A program made the translations under genes and the position numbers. From positions 52,079,138 to 52,143,137 of the forward strand of contig CM060177.1 of the NCBI GenBank assembly GCA_030549775.1: 64,000 bases of DNA, given 5' to 3'. The DNA is from Tamarix chinensis. Its lineage: Eukaryota; Streptophyta; Magnoliopsida; Caryophyllales; Tamaricaceae. Below are positions 49,033-59,262 of the stretch, piece after piece. How positions within the stretch are numbered: position 1 is the first letter of the stretch; every line of letters starts with the position of its first letter. The notes beneath the pieces were generated by a model. The model was not told where the DNA came from, searched no databases, and saw nothing but the letters and a program-made list of their open reading frames with translations.

Positions 49033-49848
49033 TCAATTAGTTAGAAATGAACACTATGGTGTGACCCCCAAAACTATGATCCATCACAGGCTATACAAAA
49101 TCCTCTAGATGTCCATGCTCTTAAGTCCCTAACCTAAGCTTAGGTAAGCCCACTACAAGTCATCTCCAAAAACCTACACATGGCCCTCTACTCATGGGAA
49201 TGAGCAAGTGAAGGAGCAATTTGTGCACATTAGTATGCTACATACTAAGCAAGTTAAGTTGCTTCCTCAATAGAAATCACAAGTGTACAATATTTAATCA
49301 TAACTTTGATGCCATACATAATATGTGTCATACTAATTCCATATAAATAAAGGTAGTAGTGTATCAGAATATACTATTATGCATAACTCAAGTAACCCAC
49401 AATGGAAAATGCTTATCTTCATAATATAATAACGTAGATAGTCACACATATACTTGAAAAATTTGTTCAAACACCCACTAGGGTTTATTTTCCAACATGC
49501 CTAATCAAGTAGATTATACCATTTCCTTATCCAATATTAATACTGGTAAACAACTAGTTAATCTTTCCAATTATTAATTGGTAGTCATTTAATCATCCCA
49601 AGCCATTGTTTTCCTTATCCAATTACTTTTTATTCGCTTATTCATTATCCAAATTTTATCATAAAGAGATGGACTATGCACCACCCTCTGGTCTCATATA
49701 CCATGAAAACCTATCCAAACCAAGGGTTCATAAAATCTTTCCCAAAACCAATTACCAAAGTAGACATAAGTCTAGGCCGAAGCCAATCACTAGAATGGAC
49801 ATATGTCTAGGCCGAAGCCAACCAATATGGACATAAGTCAAGGATGAA
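49033..49848 (-). repeat. LTR-4, middle piece
   Basis: Minus strand is homologous to LTR-2: GGTTTGGATAGGTTTTCATGG (49724-49704) corresponds to GGTTTGTATAAGTTTCCATG at 41289, and CACTTGCTCATTCCCA (about 49205) corresponds to 41768. It continues the LTR that ends at 59263 on the other side of LTR-3. A locally duplicated GGCTTCGGCCTAGAC lies at 49760-49820. Confidence 0.75.
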
Positions 49849-50559
49849 TGTAAGACTACCAAAATTCACTACTGAAAAATATCATTTTATTAAAAGATAC
49901 AATGGAAGCAAGGAAAACAAACTGTAAAATTTTGGGATATTACTGCCATGATCAGTACAAGCCTGACCTTTGGCCAGTCTCATACTAACCACAAGGATAC
50001 AGAAAAATTATCGTCAATCATGAGTTAAAATTAAAATAAGATCTCATAGAAGAGCTACATTGTTCATAATATAGAAATTAAAGTACGGGTAAAAGAGTTT
50101 ACAATCCAAGAGTGCATAATTAAAGTTTCCAAAGGGATAAAAGGTATAATTTGTTAAAACAGAACTAAAATAAATTGATACAAGGTAAATAAATGGTAAA
50201 AGAAAATCCATCCAAGTCACCCTCGATTGTGAGGCCAAGTCCAAGCTCAAATCTCAGCCTTACCCGATCCCTCTTAAGCATCAAAGGCATCAAAAATAGC
50301 ATCTCCTACCTGCACAAACTCAGCAAGGTCCTATACTCGTGGGAATGAGTTGCACCCATAAAATGGATGGTTAGTGCGCTACGTACTGAGTAAGGTAACC
50401 TTGCATCTAAGACTAAGCATAAAAAGACATATAACACAAGCATAATCATATAGGCATCATACAAATAATACATATAATAAAGGCCAAGCTATAGTCTGAA
50501 TAAATTGATACTTTAATTCTCTAATCAATACTCATTTCACACAATGCTTATTATCAACC

Positions 50560-50940
50560 TATGTGAGTGAGGAAATCCTACTATTATAATTAGTGGATAA
50601 AAAACGTACAGGGTAGAACACGCTTGACCATTATTATATGCCAGTGGATCGGTTTCCAAAGCAAGATGCTCTTAGCCACTATTATACCAGTGGATCGGTT
50701 TAGCCCCGACTCTTTTGGTGTTTTACTGTAATTACATAGTGTCATTACCATGTCTTATCATAATTATGTTCGGTTTTTTTAGAATGGAATCCCACACTAT
50801 TATAGTTGGTGGATAGGAAACATACAGGATAAAATAATCTTGGGCACTATTATTTGCCAATGGATCAGTCTCCAGGATATCCTGGCTCCTGGCCACTATT
50901 TTTCGTCAGTGGATCAGTCTGGGTCCAGATCAACAATCTT
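50560..50940 (-). repeat. Palindromic CCACTATTAT...GTGGAT repeats of LTR-3
   Basis: At least five copies of the inverse of the LTR-1 motif: CCACTATTATxCCAGTGGATCGGT-like units near 50575, 50625, 50670, 50795, 50848 and 50897. Intervening text GGAATCCCACACTATTATA is also shared with LTR-1 (near 28505). Confidence 0.75.
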
Positions 50941-52479
50941 CCTCTTTAAATGGTTAGTATCTTATTCATGTCTTATTTGATATACTTTCACCCTAGACAT
51001 GCATTCTACAATCCACCTACTATTATTCTCCCAAGAGGGCTCGTCCCAAATCTTAAGACTTATGTACCTCTTAACACACCCCAACATCCTTTCCTTCTTC
51101 CACTTACTCACACTAAAAGCCCAACTCCTAAGTGTGTGGGTCAAGGCCTACTACCTTATGCCATCTAATTCAACTCGCTATCTTCCCCTAGGGTTTTTTC
51201 CTAAAACCCTAACTAGACCTATGTGGCCCATCCTTCCTCTGTGTCACCCAACCAAGTCCTTGTAACACCCAACACATCATCTCACTTAGATTCAACCCTA
51301 ATCATTCCACTTTACTCTCCAACTACACATGTGATCATAAAACCCTAATTAGCCAAACCCTAGCACCTTTCCTTTCTATATATCACCTCTCCATTCCTCT
51401 CTTGCCATCCTTTCCTTCCCATGACACCCATACTCACCCTACAAATGATATTCTTCCACTCTTATCCCATATTCCACTCACCCTCACTTATTTTTATTTT
51501 CACAACCTCCTCCAATTAGGGTTTTCCTCCCAAACCCTAGCCAAGTCTCTTATGCCCTCTTATACCAACACACGTACTATTTTTCCCCTAAGGACTCTAA
51601 TCACCCCCAACAACTCTTCCCTTACCTTAATTACACCCCAAGAAAACTTTTCTCACATAATAATCATCCCCATGCAAACTCCATCCATTCCATGTAAACC
51701 CTAGAAATTCCTATGCAAACTCCTTCCATCCCATGCAAACCCTAGAAATTCCCATGCCACTCCTTCCATCCCATGAAAATCCTATAAATTCCCATGCAAA
51801 CTCCTTCCATCCATGCAAGGTGCACCCTACTCTTTTATTTTTTTCATAATTTCCTTTTTATTTTTTCCCTCATATATCATGAGATAATTAGGTGAATCCC
51901 ATATCCCTTTTGTTAACTCACTTTCCCCTTTTTCCCTTTTCATCCTTTCACCCCATATCATATTATTAAACACCCTAGCATGAATTTCCTAGAGGTTCAC
52001 ATCATATAATATCTTAAGCATAATGTACATATCATTATACACATGTCATACAAAAGTCACATAAGCATACCTCAACTCTAAGCTACGCTACAAATAAATA
52101 GCCATAATAATCATGAAGTACAAAACATAAGATAGCACATGACATTCAAGGCACATAACACACACATAGTTGGTCTTAGAAATATCCTTACCTAACATGA
52201 CACTAGTCTTGGAGCATGCTCTTATGCCTTCTTTGGGTTTTGACTTAATTCACATATAAGAGAAAAAAACTAAGCATTAACATTCCTCTTACCAAAATTA
52301 TTATTATTTCCTACCTTACCCTTATCATAGCCTAATATTAGGGTTACTATTATTAATAGGAGTTTTATAAGGAAAAGTAGGGTTATTATTCTTAAGATAG
52401 CTAACCATGGTATTACTAGTCAAAATAGGTCTTAGAAGGTACATAGGTTCATATTAAAATATTTATAGCAATAGTTATA

Positions 52480-52589
52480 TTATTAAAGATCATAGCTTTA
52501 ATATTAATAGTAATAATAATAATAAAAATAATAGTTGCAACAATAATAATGATGATAATAATAATAATAATAACAACAACAACATCAAT
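52480..52589 (+). repeat. AAT-rich simple sequence at the LINE target
   Basis: (AAT)n/(ATA)n and AACAAC runs just before the LINE, matched by a similar AAT-rich stretch after it (57655-58080, with AACATCAACAACAAT at the junction). It is one simple-sequence block of LTR-3 split by the LINE; the low complexity makes the exact TSD ambiguous (best match ATAACAWCAACAACA). Confidence 0.75.
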
Positions 52590-52652
52590 AAGAAAATTGA
52601 GCGGCTAGGGTTTGCTCTCTCCTCTCTCCTAGGGTTTGAGAGACTTTCGACC

Positions 52653-54239
52653 ATGGCCAAGAAGAAACGAGCGTCTCCAGGTAATAAGGCCCAGGTACAA
52701 TGTGCTACAAAGGATCTGGACAGTAGATATATTGTGGATGATGATGTTTCAGTGGTTGCTGCAAAGAAACTAATAGATTCTTCAGAGAAAATGGCTGTTG
52801 TCGATAGCAGCCATGTGCTTCCTGCTGAAAATGATTTGATCGACGTTAATTTGCATGAGGCTGATCAGGTAAATATTATGGCGAGACATGTTAGTCTTCC
52901 TTCTACTCCAGGAACTTCACATGCAGGTATTTCTAACGACACAGTTATGCCTATGGACGGTGCACTTGCCAGAGAAGGTATTTCTGTATCTCCTGCTAGG
53001 GTTTCAGTGTGGAATAGGCTTCAACCAGCATCTCCTCCAAAATCATCATGGCGAGATGTGGTCATTGGCAACAGGAACCCTCTCCATGGCCAACATCTGG
53101 ATTTCCATAATCCTGTGTATGAAAGGGATAGAGTGATTGTTAAGCTCGATAAGGAGGAAGTTGATTCTGAAGTAGCTTGCTGGGCAAATACCTTGATTGG
53201 ATTTGTTTATGGCCAGACTCCTTCTTTCACACAGATGCAGAACTTTATTATGCAGCATTGGACTTCAATTACGATCCCTCAACTTATTTTGCACTCTTTT
53301 GGCTTCTTTTTGTTTAAATTTCAATCACAGCAGGAGATTGATTGGGTATTGAGCCATCATTGGATGTTCTTTAATAGGCCTTTTGTTCTAAGAAGATGGC
53401 ATAGAAGACTTCAGTTTAATCCTGATGAGTTACAAGTGCTGCCTCTTTGGATCAAATTTCCAAATCTGCCTTTGGAGTATTGGTCCAGAAGTGCACTTGG
53501 AAAGTTAGCTAGTGCTGTGGGCAGGCCAGTATGCACTGATTCAATTACTGCATCTCATGACAGGGCATCTTATCCTAGGATTTTGGTCGAGGTGGATGTT
53601 AAGAAACCTCTACTGGAGTCTTTCACGATTTTAGATCCAGAAGGGATCGAGGTTGAACAAAAAGTTGAGTATGAATGGAGACCTTTTTATTGTCCTATCT
53701 GTGATTGTTATGGTCATGATCAAAAGAGATGTATGCAATTACAGCATGGTCAAAGAACTGGCTCTTCAGTTGAAGGTGAATGGAGGGTTATTAGAGATAA
53801 CAGGAAAGGTAAAGGGCCTATTGATGATGATCATTTGCCTCAGGGTGCACAGACCATTAATGCACATGTTTCTGAATCTGCCATGAAGGCTGGTGCTATT
53901 CCATGTCTTATTTCTGGTTCTGGGGTGCGAGAACAGTTACCTAATGCTGCTAATGTTTCTGGTTCTGCTGATGGTGCTATTCCATGTCTTATTTCTGAAT
54001 CTCCTGCATGTCCTGCTACTGTTGATGCTGCTGCAGAAGGTGGTCTCGAAAACAGTGCTGTCAGGAAGGAAAAGGTAATGCATAAACAGGTTCGGTTTTC
54101 TGAGCCAAGGCTTACTAGATTCAGAGCAAGTGTCATGGGTTTCCAAGATGGTGTGGAGGGTCCTACAGATTCTACTCATGCAGAGGTAATGGATTGTAGA
54201 GGATTGGTTTCTAATCTTGATCATGCCAGTCATGATTAG
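52653..54239 (+). CDS. LINE ORF1 protein (DUF4283, zinc knuckle), intact
   Basis: 528 codons, uninterrupted. The ATG is in a strong plant context (CGACCATGGCC), and a basic start (MAKKKRAS) follows. Residues about 157-320 form a DUF4283 domain (RVIVKLDKEEVD, GFFLFKFQSQQEIDWVL, LPLWIKFPNLPLEYWS), normal in plant LINE ORF1 proteins. A CCHC zinc knuckle with all ligands (C-x2-C-x4-H-x4-C) is at residues 347-360 (53691-53732). The C-terminal third is low-complexity, with two copies of AIPCLIS at about 53895 and 53973. By family knowledge it is an RNA-binding protein that packages LINE RNA. It is the only long intact retroelement frame in the window, which suggests a relatively young insertion; it could instead have escaped mutation by chance. 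Confidence 0.92.
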   Translation: MAKKKRASPGNKAQVQCATKDLDSRYIVDDDVSVVAAKKLIDSSEKMAVVDSSHVLPAENDLIDVNLHEADQVNIMARHVSLPSTPGTSHAGISNDTVMPMDGALAREGISVSPARVSVWNRLQPASPPKSSWRDVVIGNRNPLHGQHLDFHNPVYERDRVIVKLDKEEVDSEVACWANTLIGFVYGQTPSFTQMQNFIMQHWTSITIPQLILHSFGFFLFKFQSQQEIDWVLSHHWMFFNRPFVLRRWHRRLQFNPDELQVLPLWIKFPNLPLEYWSRSALGKLASAVGRPVCTDSITASHDRASYPRILVEVDVKKPLLESFTILDPEGIEVEQKVEYEWRPFYCPICDCYGHDQKRCMQLQHGQRTGSSVEGEWRVIRDNRKGKGPIDDDHLPQGAQTINAHVSESAMKAGAIPCLISGSGVREQLPNAANVSGSADGAIPCLISESPACPATVDAAAEGGLENSAVRKEKVMHKQVRFSEPRLTRFRASVMGFQDGVEGPTDSTHAEVMDCRGLVSNLDHASHD

Positions 54240-57200
54240 TTCCTGGAATGTAAGAGGGCTGAATAAAACTTCCAAGCACAAGGAAGTTAAAAGATTTTGT
54301 GCTAGACATAAAGTAAGTTTGATAGGCTTATTGGAAACTAGAGTTAAGGAATCAAATTCGAGTGCTATTTTTGAGAAGATTTTTCAGGGCTGGAATCTCC
54401 TACATAATTATTCACACCACCCTAATGGCAGAATATGGATTATGTGGAATCCTTCTGTTTGGATAATGGGAAATCATAAAATACATGGGCAGGCTGTGTT
54501 GTGTCATGTTACTCATGTTCCCTCAAATGTCAGTTTTTGGGTTGCATTTGTCTATGCATTCAATTCAGGGAGAGACAGGAAAGTATTATGGCAGTGGTTG
54601 AAGGACAATTCCCCTAGGCAGGCACCTTGGTTACTCATGGGAGATTTCAATGTGGTGATGAAGGATTCTGAGAAGTATCAGGGTAGATATCTTCTTGTGT
54701 CATATGTGGAAGATTTCAGGATATGTTGTGATGATCTTCAGCTTTGTGATCTACAAAGCCAGGGATGTCATTTTACATGGTCTAGTCATAGACAGGGAGA
54801 TGAGGAAGTTTTGTGTAAATTGGACAGGGCCATGGTTAACTTATCCTGGTTTTCTACCTAACCTCATTCTGTAGCAGAGTTCCTCAGTCCACTATTCTCT
54901 TATCATAGTCCTGTTCTTACTCATCTAAATGTTGATTGTTTGGTTGGGCCTAAACCTTTCAAATTTTTTCAATTCTGGGCAGACTCAGAAGATTTCTTGC
55001 CTATGGTTCAAAATGTCTAGAGGATCAAGATGGGAGGTAATTTGCTGCTCAAAATTTCTAAAAGATTGAGCTTACTTAAACAGGATCTGAAATTATTCAA
55101 TAGGGATAATTATGGCTCCATTTTACACAGAGTCAAAGTTGCTAGAGAGGAAGTGGAAACTTTACAGACACAGTATTTAGCTCAACCTGGACAGCAGGTT
55201 AATCGATTGTTATTGCAGGAGCAAGAGAAGAAATATTTGCATCTACTGCATTGTGAAGAGCTTTTTTATAAGCAGAAGGCTACTAATACTTGGCTTTCTT
55301 GTGGTGATTCTAACCATAAGTACTTTTATGCCAAGGTAAAAGAAAGACAGCAAAGGAAGACATTAACTATGCTACTTGATTCCAATGATAATGAGATCAG
55401 AGGTGCAAAATCCATTCATGAAGCTTTCAATTCATACTATCAGGAGCTGTTGGGCACTGAGGTTGCTATGGAGGGAGATATTATTCTAGCTGACTGCTGT
55501 AAGTTAGCTCCTCATTTATATGATGGTCTTTCTGCACCTGTTTCTGAAATGGAGGTTAAAAATGATGTGTTCTCCATGGGGGATTTCAAAGCCCCAAGCA
55601 TTGATGGTTTCTCTGCTGGTTTCTATAAAGTTTCTTGGCCTATTATTGCTAAAGAAATTATATGGGCTGTAAGAGACTTCTTTTCTACTTGTTTTCTTCC
55701 TAAAAGGTTGAATATTACTTCTCTAACTCTCATCCCTAAGCATGTTGCTGCAACTAGGGTTAATGAATTTCGACCTATAGCTTGTTGTAATGTGCTTTAT
55801 AAAATCATTGCTAAGGTCATGGTTCAGAGATTACAGCCCCTTATGCCTCAGCTTATTGATCTTTCACAAAATGCTTTCATAAAAGGCAGAAACATTGGTG
55901 AAAATGTATTGTTAGCCCATGAACTAGTAAGGAGGTATTCTCACAAGGGCATTTCACCAAGATGCATGATTAAGGTTGATCTCAAAAAGGCTTATGACAT
56001 GGTGAATTGGGATTTCCTGCAGAATGTTCTGAATCTTTATGGCTTTCCTCACCATTTTATTAAATTGATCATGGCATGTGTTACTTCAGTATCATATTCT
56101 GTTTCTTTTAATGGTGTTTTGGCCCCTCCTTTCCCTGGGAAAAGAGGTTTGAGACAGGGTGACCCTCTTTCTCCCTATCTTTTTGTGCTGGTTATGGATT
56201 ATTTCTCTGGTTCACTGAAGAAGCTATGGCTTGACTCAAGATTTCAAGCTCACCCTAGGTGTAAATGTCTTCAGCTCATTAATTTAAACTTTGCAGATGA
56301 TGTCCTTTTGTTCAGTAAAGGAACTTTGCAGAGTGTTCTATGCTTGAAGGAGGTATTGCACCACTTTGCTGCAGTCTCAGGACTTATGGTCAATCCTGCA
56401 AAGTGTTCAGTTTTCTTTGGAGGAGTTACAATAGAAAATCAACTCAGTCTTCTGGATCTTCTTGGTTATTCAGCAGGTACTTTTCCCATTACTTATTTGG
56501 GCTTACCATTATCTTCTGCAAGGCTTTCTTCTGCTCAATTGCAACCTCTATTGGATAAGATGACTGCTAGATTGAGGCATTGGAGTACTTTATTTCTATC
56601 TTATGCTGGGTGAGTTCAACTCATTAAATCAGTGCTTTATGGCATACAACTTTATTTTAGTCAAGTTATTCTCCTGCCAAAGAAAGTTTTGCACTGTTTT
56701 ATTAGTCTGTGTAGAGCTTTTCTTTGGTCAGGAAAATTGAATATCAGAAAGCACTCTCTGGTGGCTTGGGAGTCTCTTTGTTCACCAAAGCAGGAAGGGG
56801 GACTTGGTTTTATAGACTTACAGCTATGGAATGTTTGTGCTTTGGGCAAGCTGCTGTGGAATATAGCTGCAAAAAAAGATACCTTGTGGGTTAAGTGGGT
56901 TCATACAGTTTACATCAAGCAAGGTACTGTCTGGGAGTATTCTCCTTCATCTTACAATTCTTGGCTCTTTCTCAAAATTCTTCAGAGCAGAGGTGTAGTA
57001 AAGGAGTTTATTATGAATAGTATAGCACAGCAGAGGGATTACACCATTCACTCAGCATATAAGGCACTCAGAACACACCAAGCTAAATGTGGTTGGGCTA
57101 ATTTAATCTGGAGACCAGGCTCCATTCCCAGAGTACGTTTCCTGGTTTGGCTTGCATGCAGAAATAGACTCTTGACTAGAACACGACTTAAGGAGATGGG

Positions 57201-57486
57201 CATGAACTTGGATACCCTATGTATTTTTTGCCAACAGCAGAAGGAAACTAGAGATCATCTGTTCTTATTTTGTCCTATTACAGCTCTTATCTGGCATAAT
57301 ATTAGAAGACTGGCTGGCAGGAGTGATCCTATTATAGGATGGGAGCAAGAGATTAAGTCTTTGCTTACTAGAACAAGGCAGGCACATAAGAAGAAGTATC
57401 TTTTGGGATCCCTTTTTACTACTTATGTAGCTACCATTTGGCATGAACGAAATCTCAGAATTTTTCAGAGAAGTCTAGACAGCTAG
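54223..57486 (+). pseudogene. LINE ORF2: endonuclease, reverse transcriptase, zf-RVT; three stop codons
   Basis: The start ATG at 54223 (or 54232) overlaps ORF1 by 17 bases. One frame runs to the TAG at 57484 with three internal stops only: TAA 54859, TAG 55018, TGA 56611; no frameshift. Domains: an APE-like endonuclease (ISSWNVRGLN, GLLETRV, LMGDFNVV; then SYHSP at 54898-54912, where the usual SDH catalytic Asp is Tyr at 54901-54903); RT (KVDLKKAYD at about 55972, RQGDPLSPYLF at about 56150, FADD at 56290-56301, active-site residues intact); zf-RVT (FLVWLACRNRLLTRTRL with CIFCQQ and DHLFLFC, 57130-57290). At least two of the stops can be explained by single C-to-T or G-to-A changes (CGA to TGA, TGG to TAG), the expected decay of methylated DNA. 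In life ORF2 nicks the target and reverse transcribes; this copy cannot do it. Confidence 0.92.
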
Positions 57487-57654
57487 GCACTCTTTTGAAA
57501 TGTATCCTTTTGCAAGTTTCTAGTATTTTTGTTAGCTCTTCTCTTTCTGTTGAATTTGGGCAATGGCTAGGTTTGTTAGATGTCATTGCGTATAATGCAA
57601 GATTGTAATCTCATTTTGTTTATTAATACAATTTCTACTTCTCGAAAAAAAAAA

Positions 57655-58080
57655 TAACATCAACAACAATAGTTGTAATCTTAAGAAGAATACTAGTAAT
57701 GGTCCTAATAATCATAATAATAGTAACCTTAGTGATAATAAGGTCAAGGTTAATAATAGCGTTAATAATAAAAACAATAATAATAGGAGTAATAACAATG
57801 ATGATAATATTGTTAAGAATAATAGTAATAATAATAATCATCATAATAATAATACTATAAGAGTTTGAATATTTACAATAATAAAAATAGTGATAATATG
57901 CCAAAGTTAGCATTAATAATAATAATAATGATAATAAAAATAATGATAATCATAATAATAATAATAAAAAGAAGGTTTTGGACATTCATAATAATAATAA
58001 TAATAGAATTAATACTCTAAAGTTATATTTATTAATAATAATGATAAAATAATAGTAATAATAATAATAATAATCATATT
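57655..58080 (+). repeat. AAT/ATA-rich simple-sequence tract
   Basis: Long interrupted (AAT)n run continuing the tract at 52480-52589 on the other side of the LINE. Nothing else is seen. Confidence 0.85.
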
Positions 58081-59262
58081 AATACTAATAAAAAAGATAA
58101 AATTTGCATAAATAGGGTTTAAGGATTGTGGGGGTAAGGGTACCACCTAGGGATGGTGGTGACCAGGTAGCAGCGATGGTAGACGGTTGCGTGAAGGGCA
58201 ACGGTGGGTGAGAAGAGGTTGGTCGAATAGCCAACTTTGCATGGCCAAGGTGTCTTGTGTAGAAAGAATAGAGGGTAGTGAGTGGTTTAGTTTAGTGAAG
58301 GGTGGTGTAAGGAGTGGTTTGGGAGGTGGTTAGAACAGCGGTGCTAAGCGGTGGCGACGAGGTGGACGTCCGAATAGATAGCGATGCAACAAGGGAGGAA
58401 ATTCTAGGTAGTGAAAAAGATTGAATAGGGATGGTTAAAGGGTATTTATAGGCCATTAGAGGGGGGGAATGATAAAGGGGAGAAAGGAGAAGAGGATGGC
58501 AGGCATGGTTGGTCACCGACTTGTGGCGCACAACCATTATAGGCCTACGAAGTTGTAGGTCTTATCTGGTAGGGAAGGGAGAAAGGATGGGGGAGAGGGG
58601 CACACGTAAGGAGAGAGAGAAAAGATGATTGGGTTGAGTATGGAGAGGAATCAATGGGGAAGAAATGGGAGGTGGCAGGTTAGCGTGAGGTGTTGCAGAG
58701 GACCCATGCTTGCATGAGGAAGGAGCGGGGAAGAAGAAGGAAGAAGAAAGGAGTGGATCAGTTGGCCTAGGTAGTTGGTGAGGGAAAAGAAAAGGAGGGC
58801 CTTGGGTCGTGCAGGGGAGGGAAGAGAGGGAGGAAGGTTTGGGCCATAGGGGAGGCTGGCCCAAATTAGGGAAGGAAAGGAAAATGAAAAGGAGAAAGGA
58901 GAGGAAGGAAAGAAAAAATGAAAAGAAGGGAAAAGGAAAAAAGGAAAAATAAAAAATAGATAGGTTGGGGTATATAAAAAATTTTGGTATTTTTGAATAT
59001 TTAAAAGTAATAATATTTTAATAAAATAATAAGTAAATTCTTTTTTTTAGATTAATTTAGGATATTTTGAATAATTTTTCCTTAATTCCATTTTAATTAG
59101 TAAAACACCCTAATTTTTCCTAATTAAATTATTTATTATTTTCTCTTGATCTTACCTTAATTAATTCCTCTTATTTTAATAAAATAATTATTTTAATTAA
59201 TTTTTCTAATAAATAATTATTTTTCCATAATTTCTTAAATTAGGGTTTTAGGGTATTTTACT

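Larger units (their letters stand above)
52590..57654 (+). mobile_element. Nearly full-length L1-type LINE
   Basis: A short 5' leader (CTAGGGTTTGCTCTCTCC at about 52605), two overlapping reading frames (ORF1 52653-54239; ORF2 54223-57486), a 3' UTR of about 155 bases and a poly-A tail of 10 or more A at about 57645-57654. Both flanks are AAT/AAC-rich with a probable 15-bp TSD. It has complete domain content, unlike the truncated LINE at 5241. No intron is visible. It is opposite in orientation to its LTR-3 host. Confidence 0.9.
49849..59262 (-). mobile_element. Long C-rich-type LTR (LTR-3), opened by a LINE
   Basis: Minus strand starts AGTAAAATACCC (59262; TG decayed) and ends AGTAGTGAATTTTGGTAGTCTTACA, cut here to its last 7 bases, at 49849. 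The end matches LTR-1 (TTTTTCAGTAGTGAATTTTG at 49852-49876 and 29213-29232). Internal order also matches LTR-1: AT-rich start, C-rich block (about 58960-58100 on minus), AT-rich, then CCACTATTAT palindromes (50560-50930). Without the 5.07-kb LINE it is about 4.35 kb. It sits inside LTR-4, since LTR-2 homology runs into both junctions. TSDs have decayed. No internal retrotransposon sequence is present, so it is probably a solo LTR. Confidence 0.8.

Noticed and set aside
52888..54281. Short frames on both strands within LINE ORF1
   Set aside because: Shadows of the intact 528-codon ORF1.
57635..57913. Ile-rich minus-strand frame
   Set aside because: AAT/ATA simple sequence translated on the other strand.
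58292..58864. Minus-strand Pro/Ser-rich frames
   Set aside because: C-rich block of LTR-3; the same composition effect as in LTR-1.
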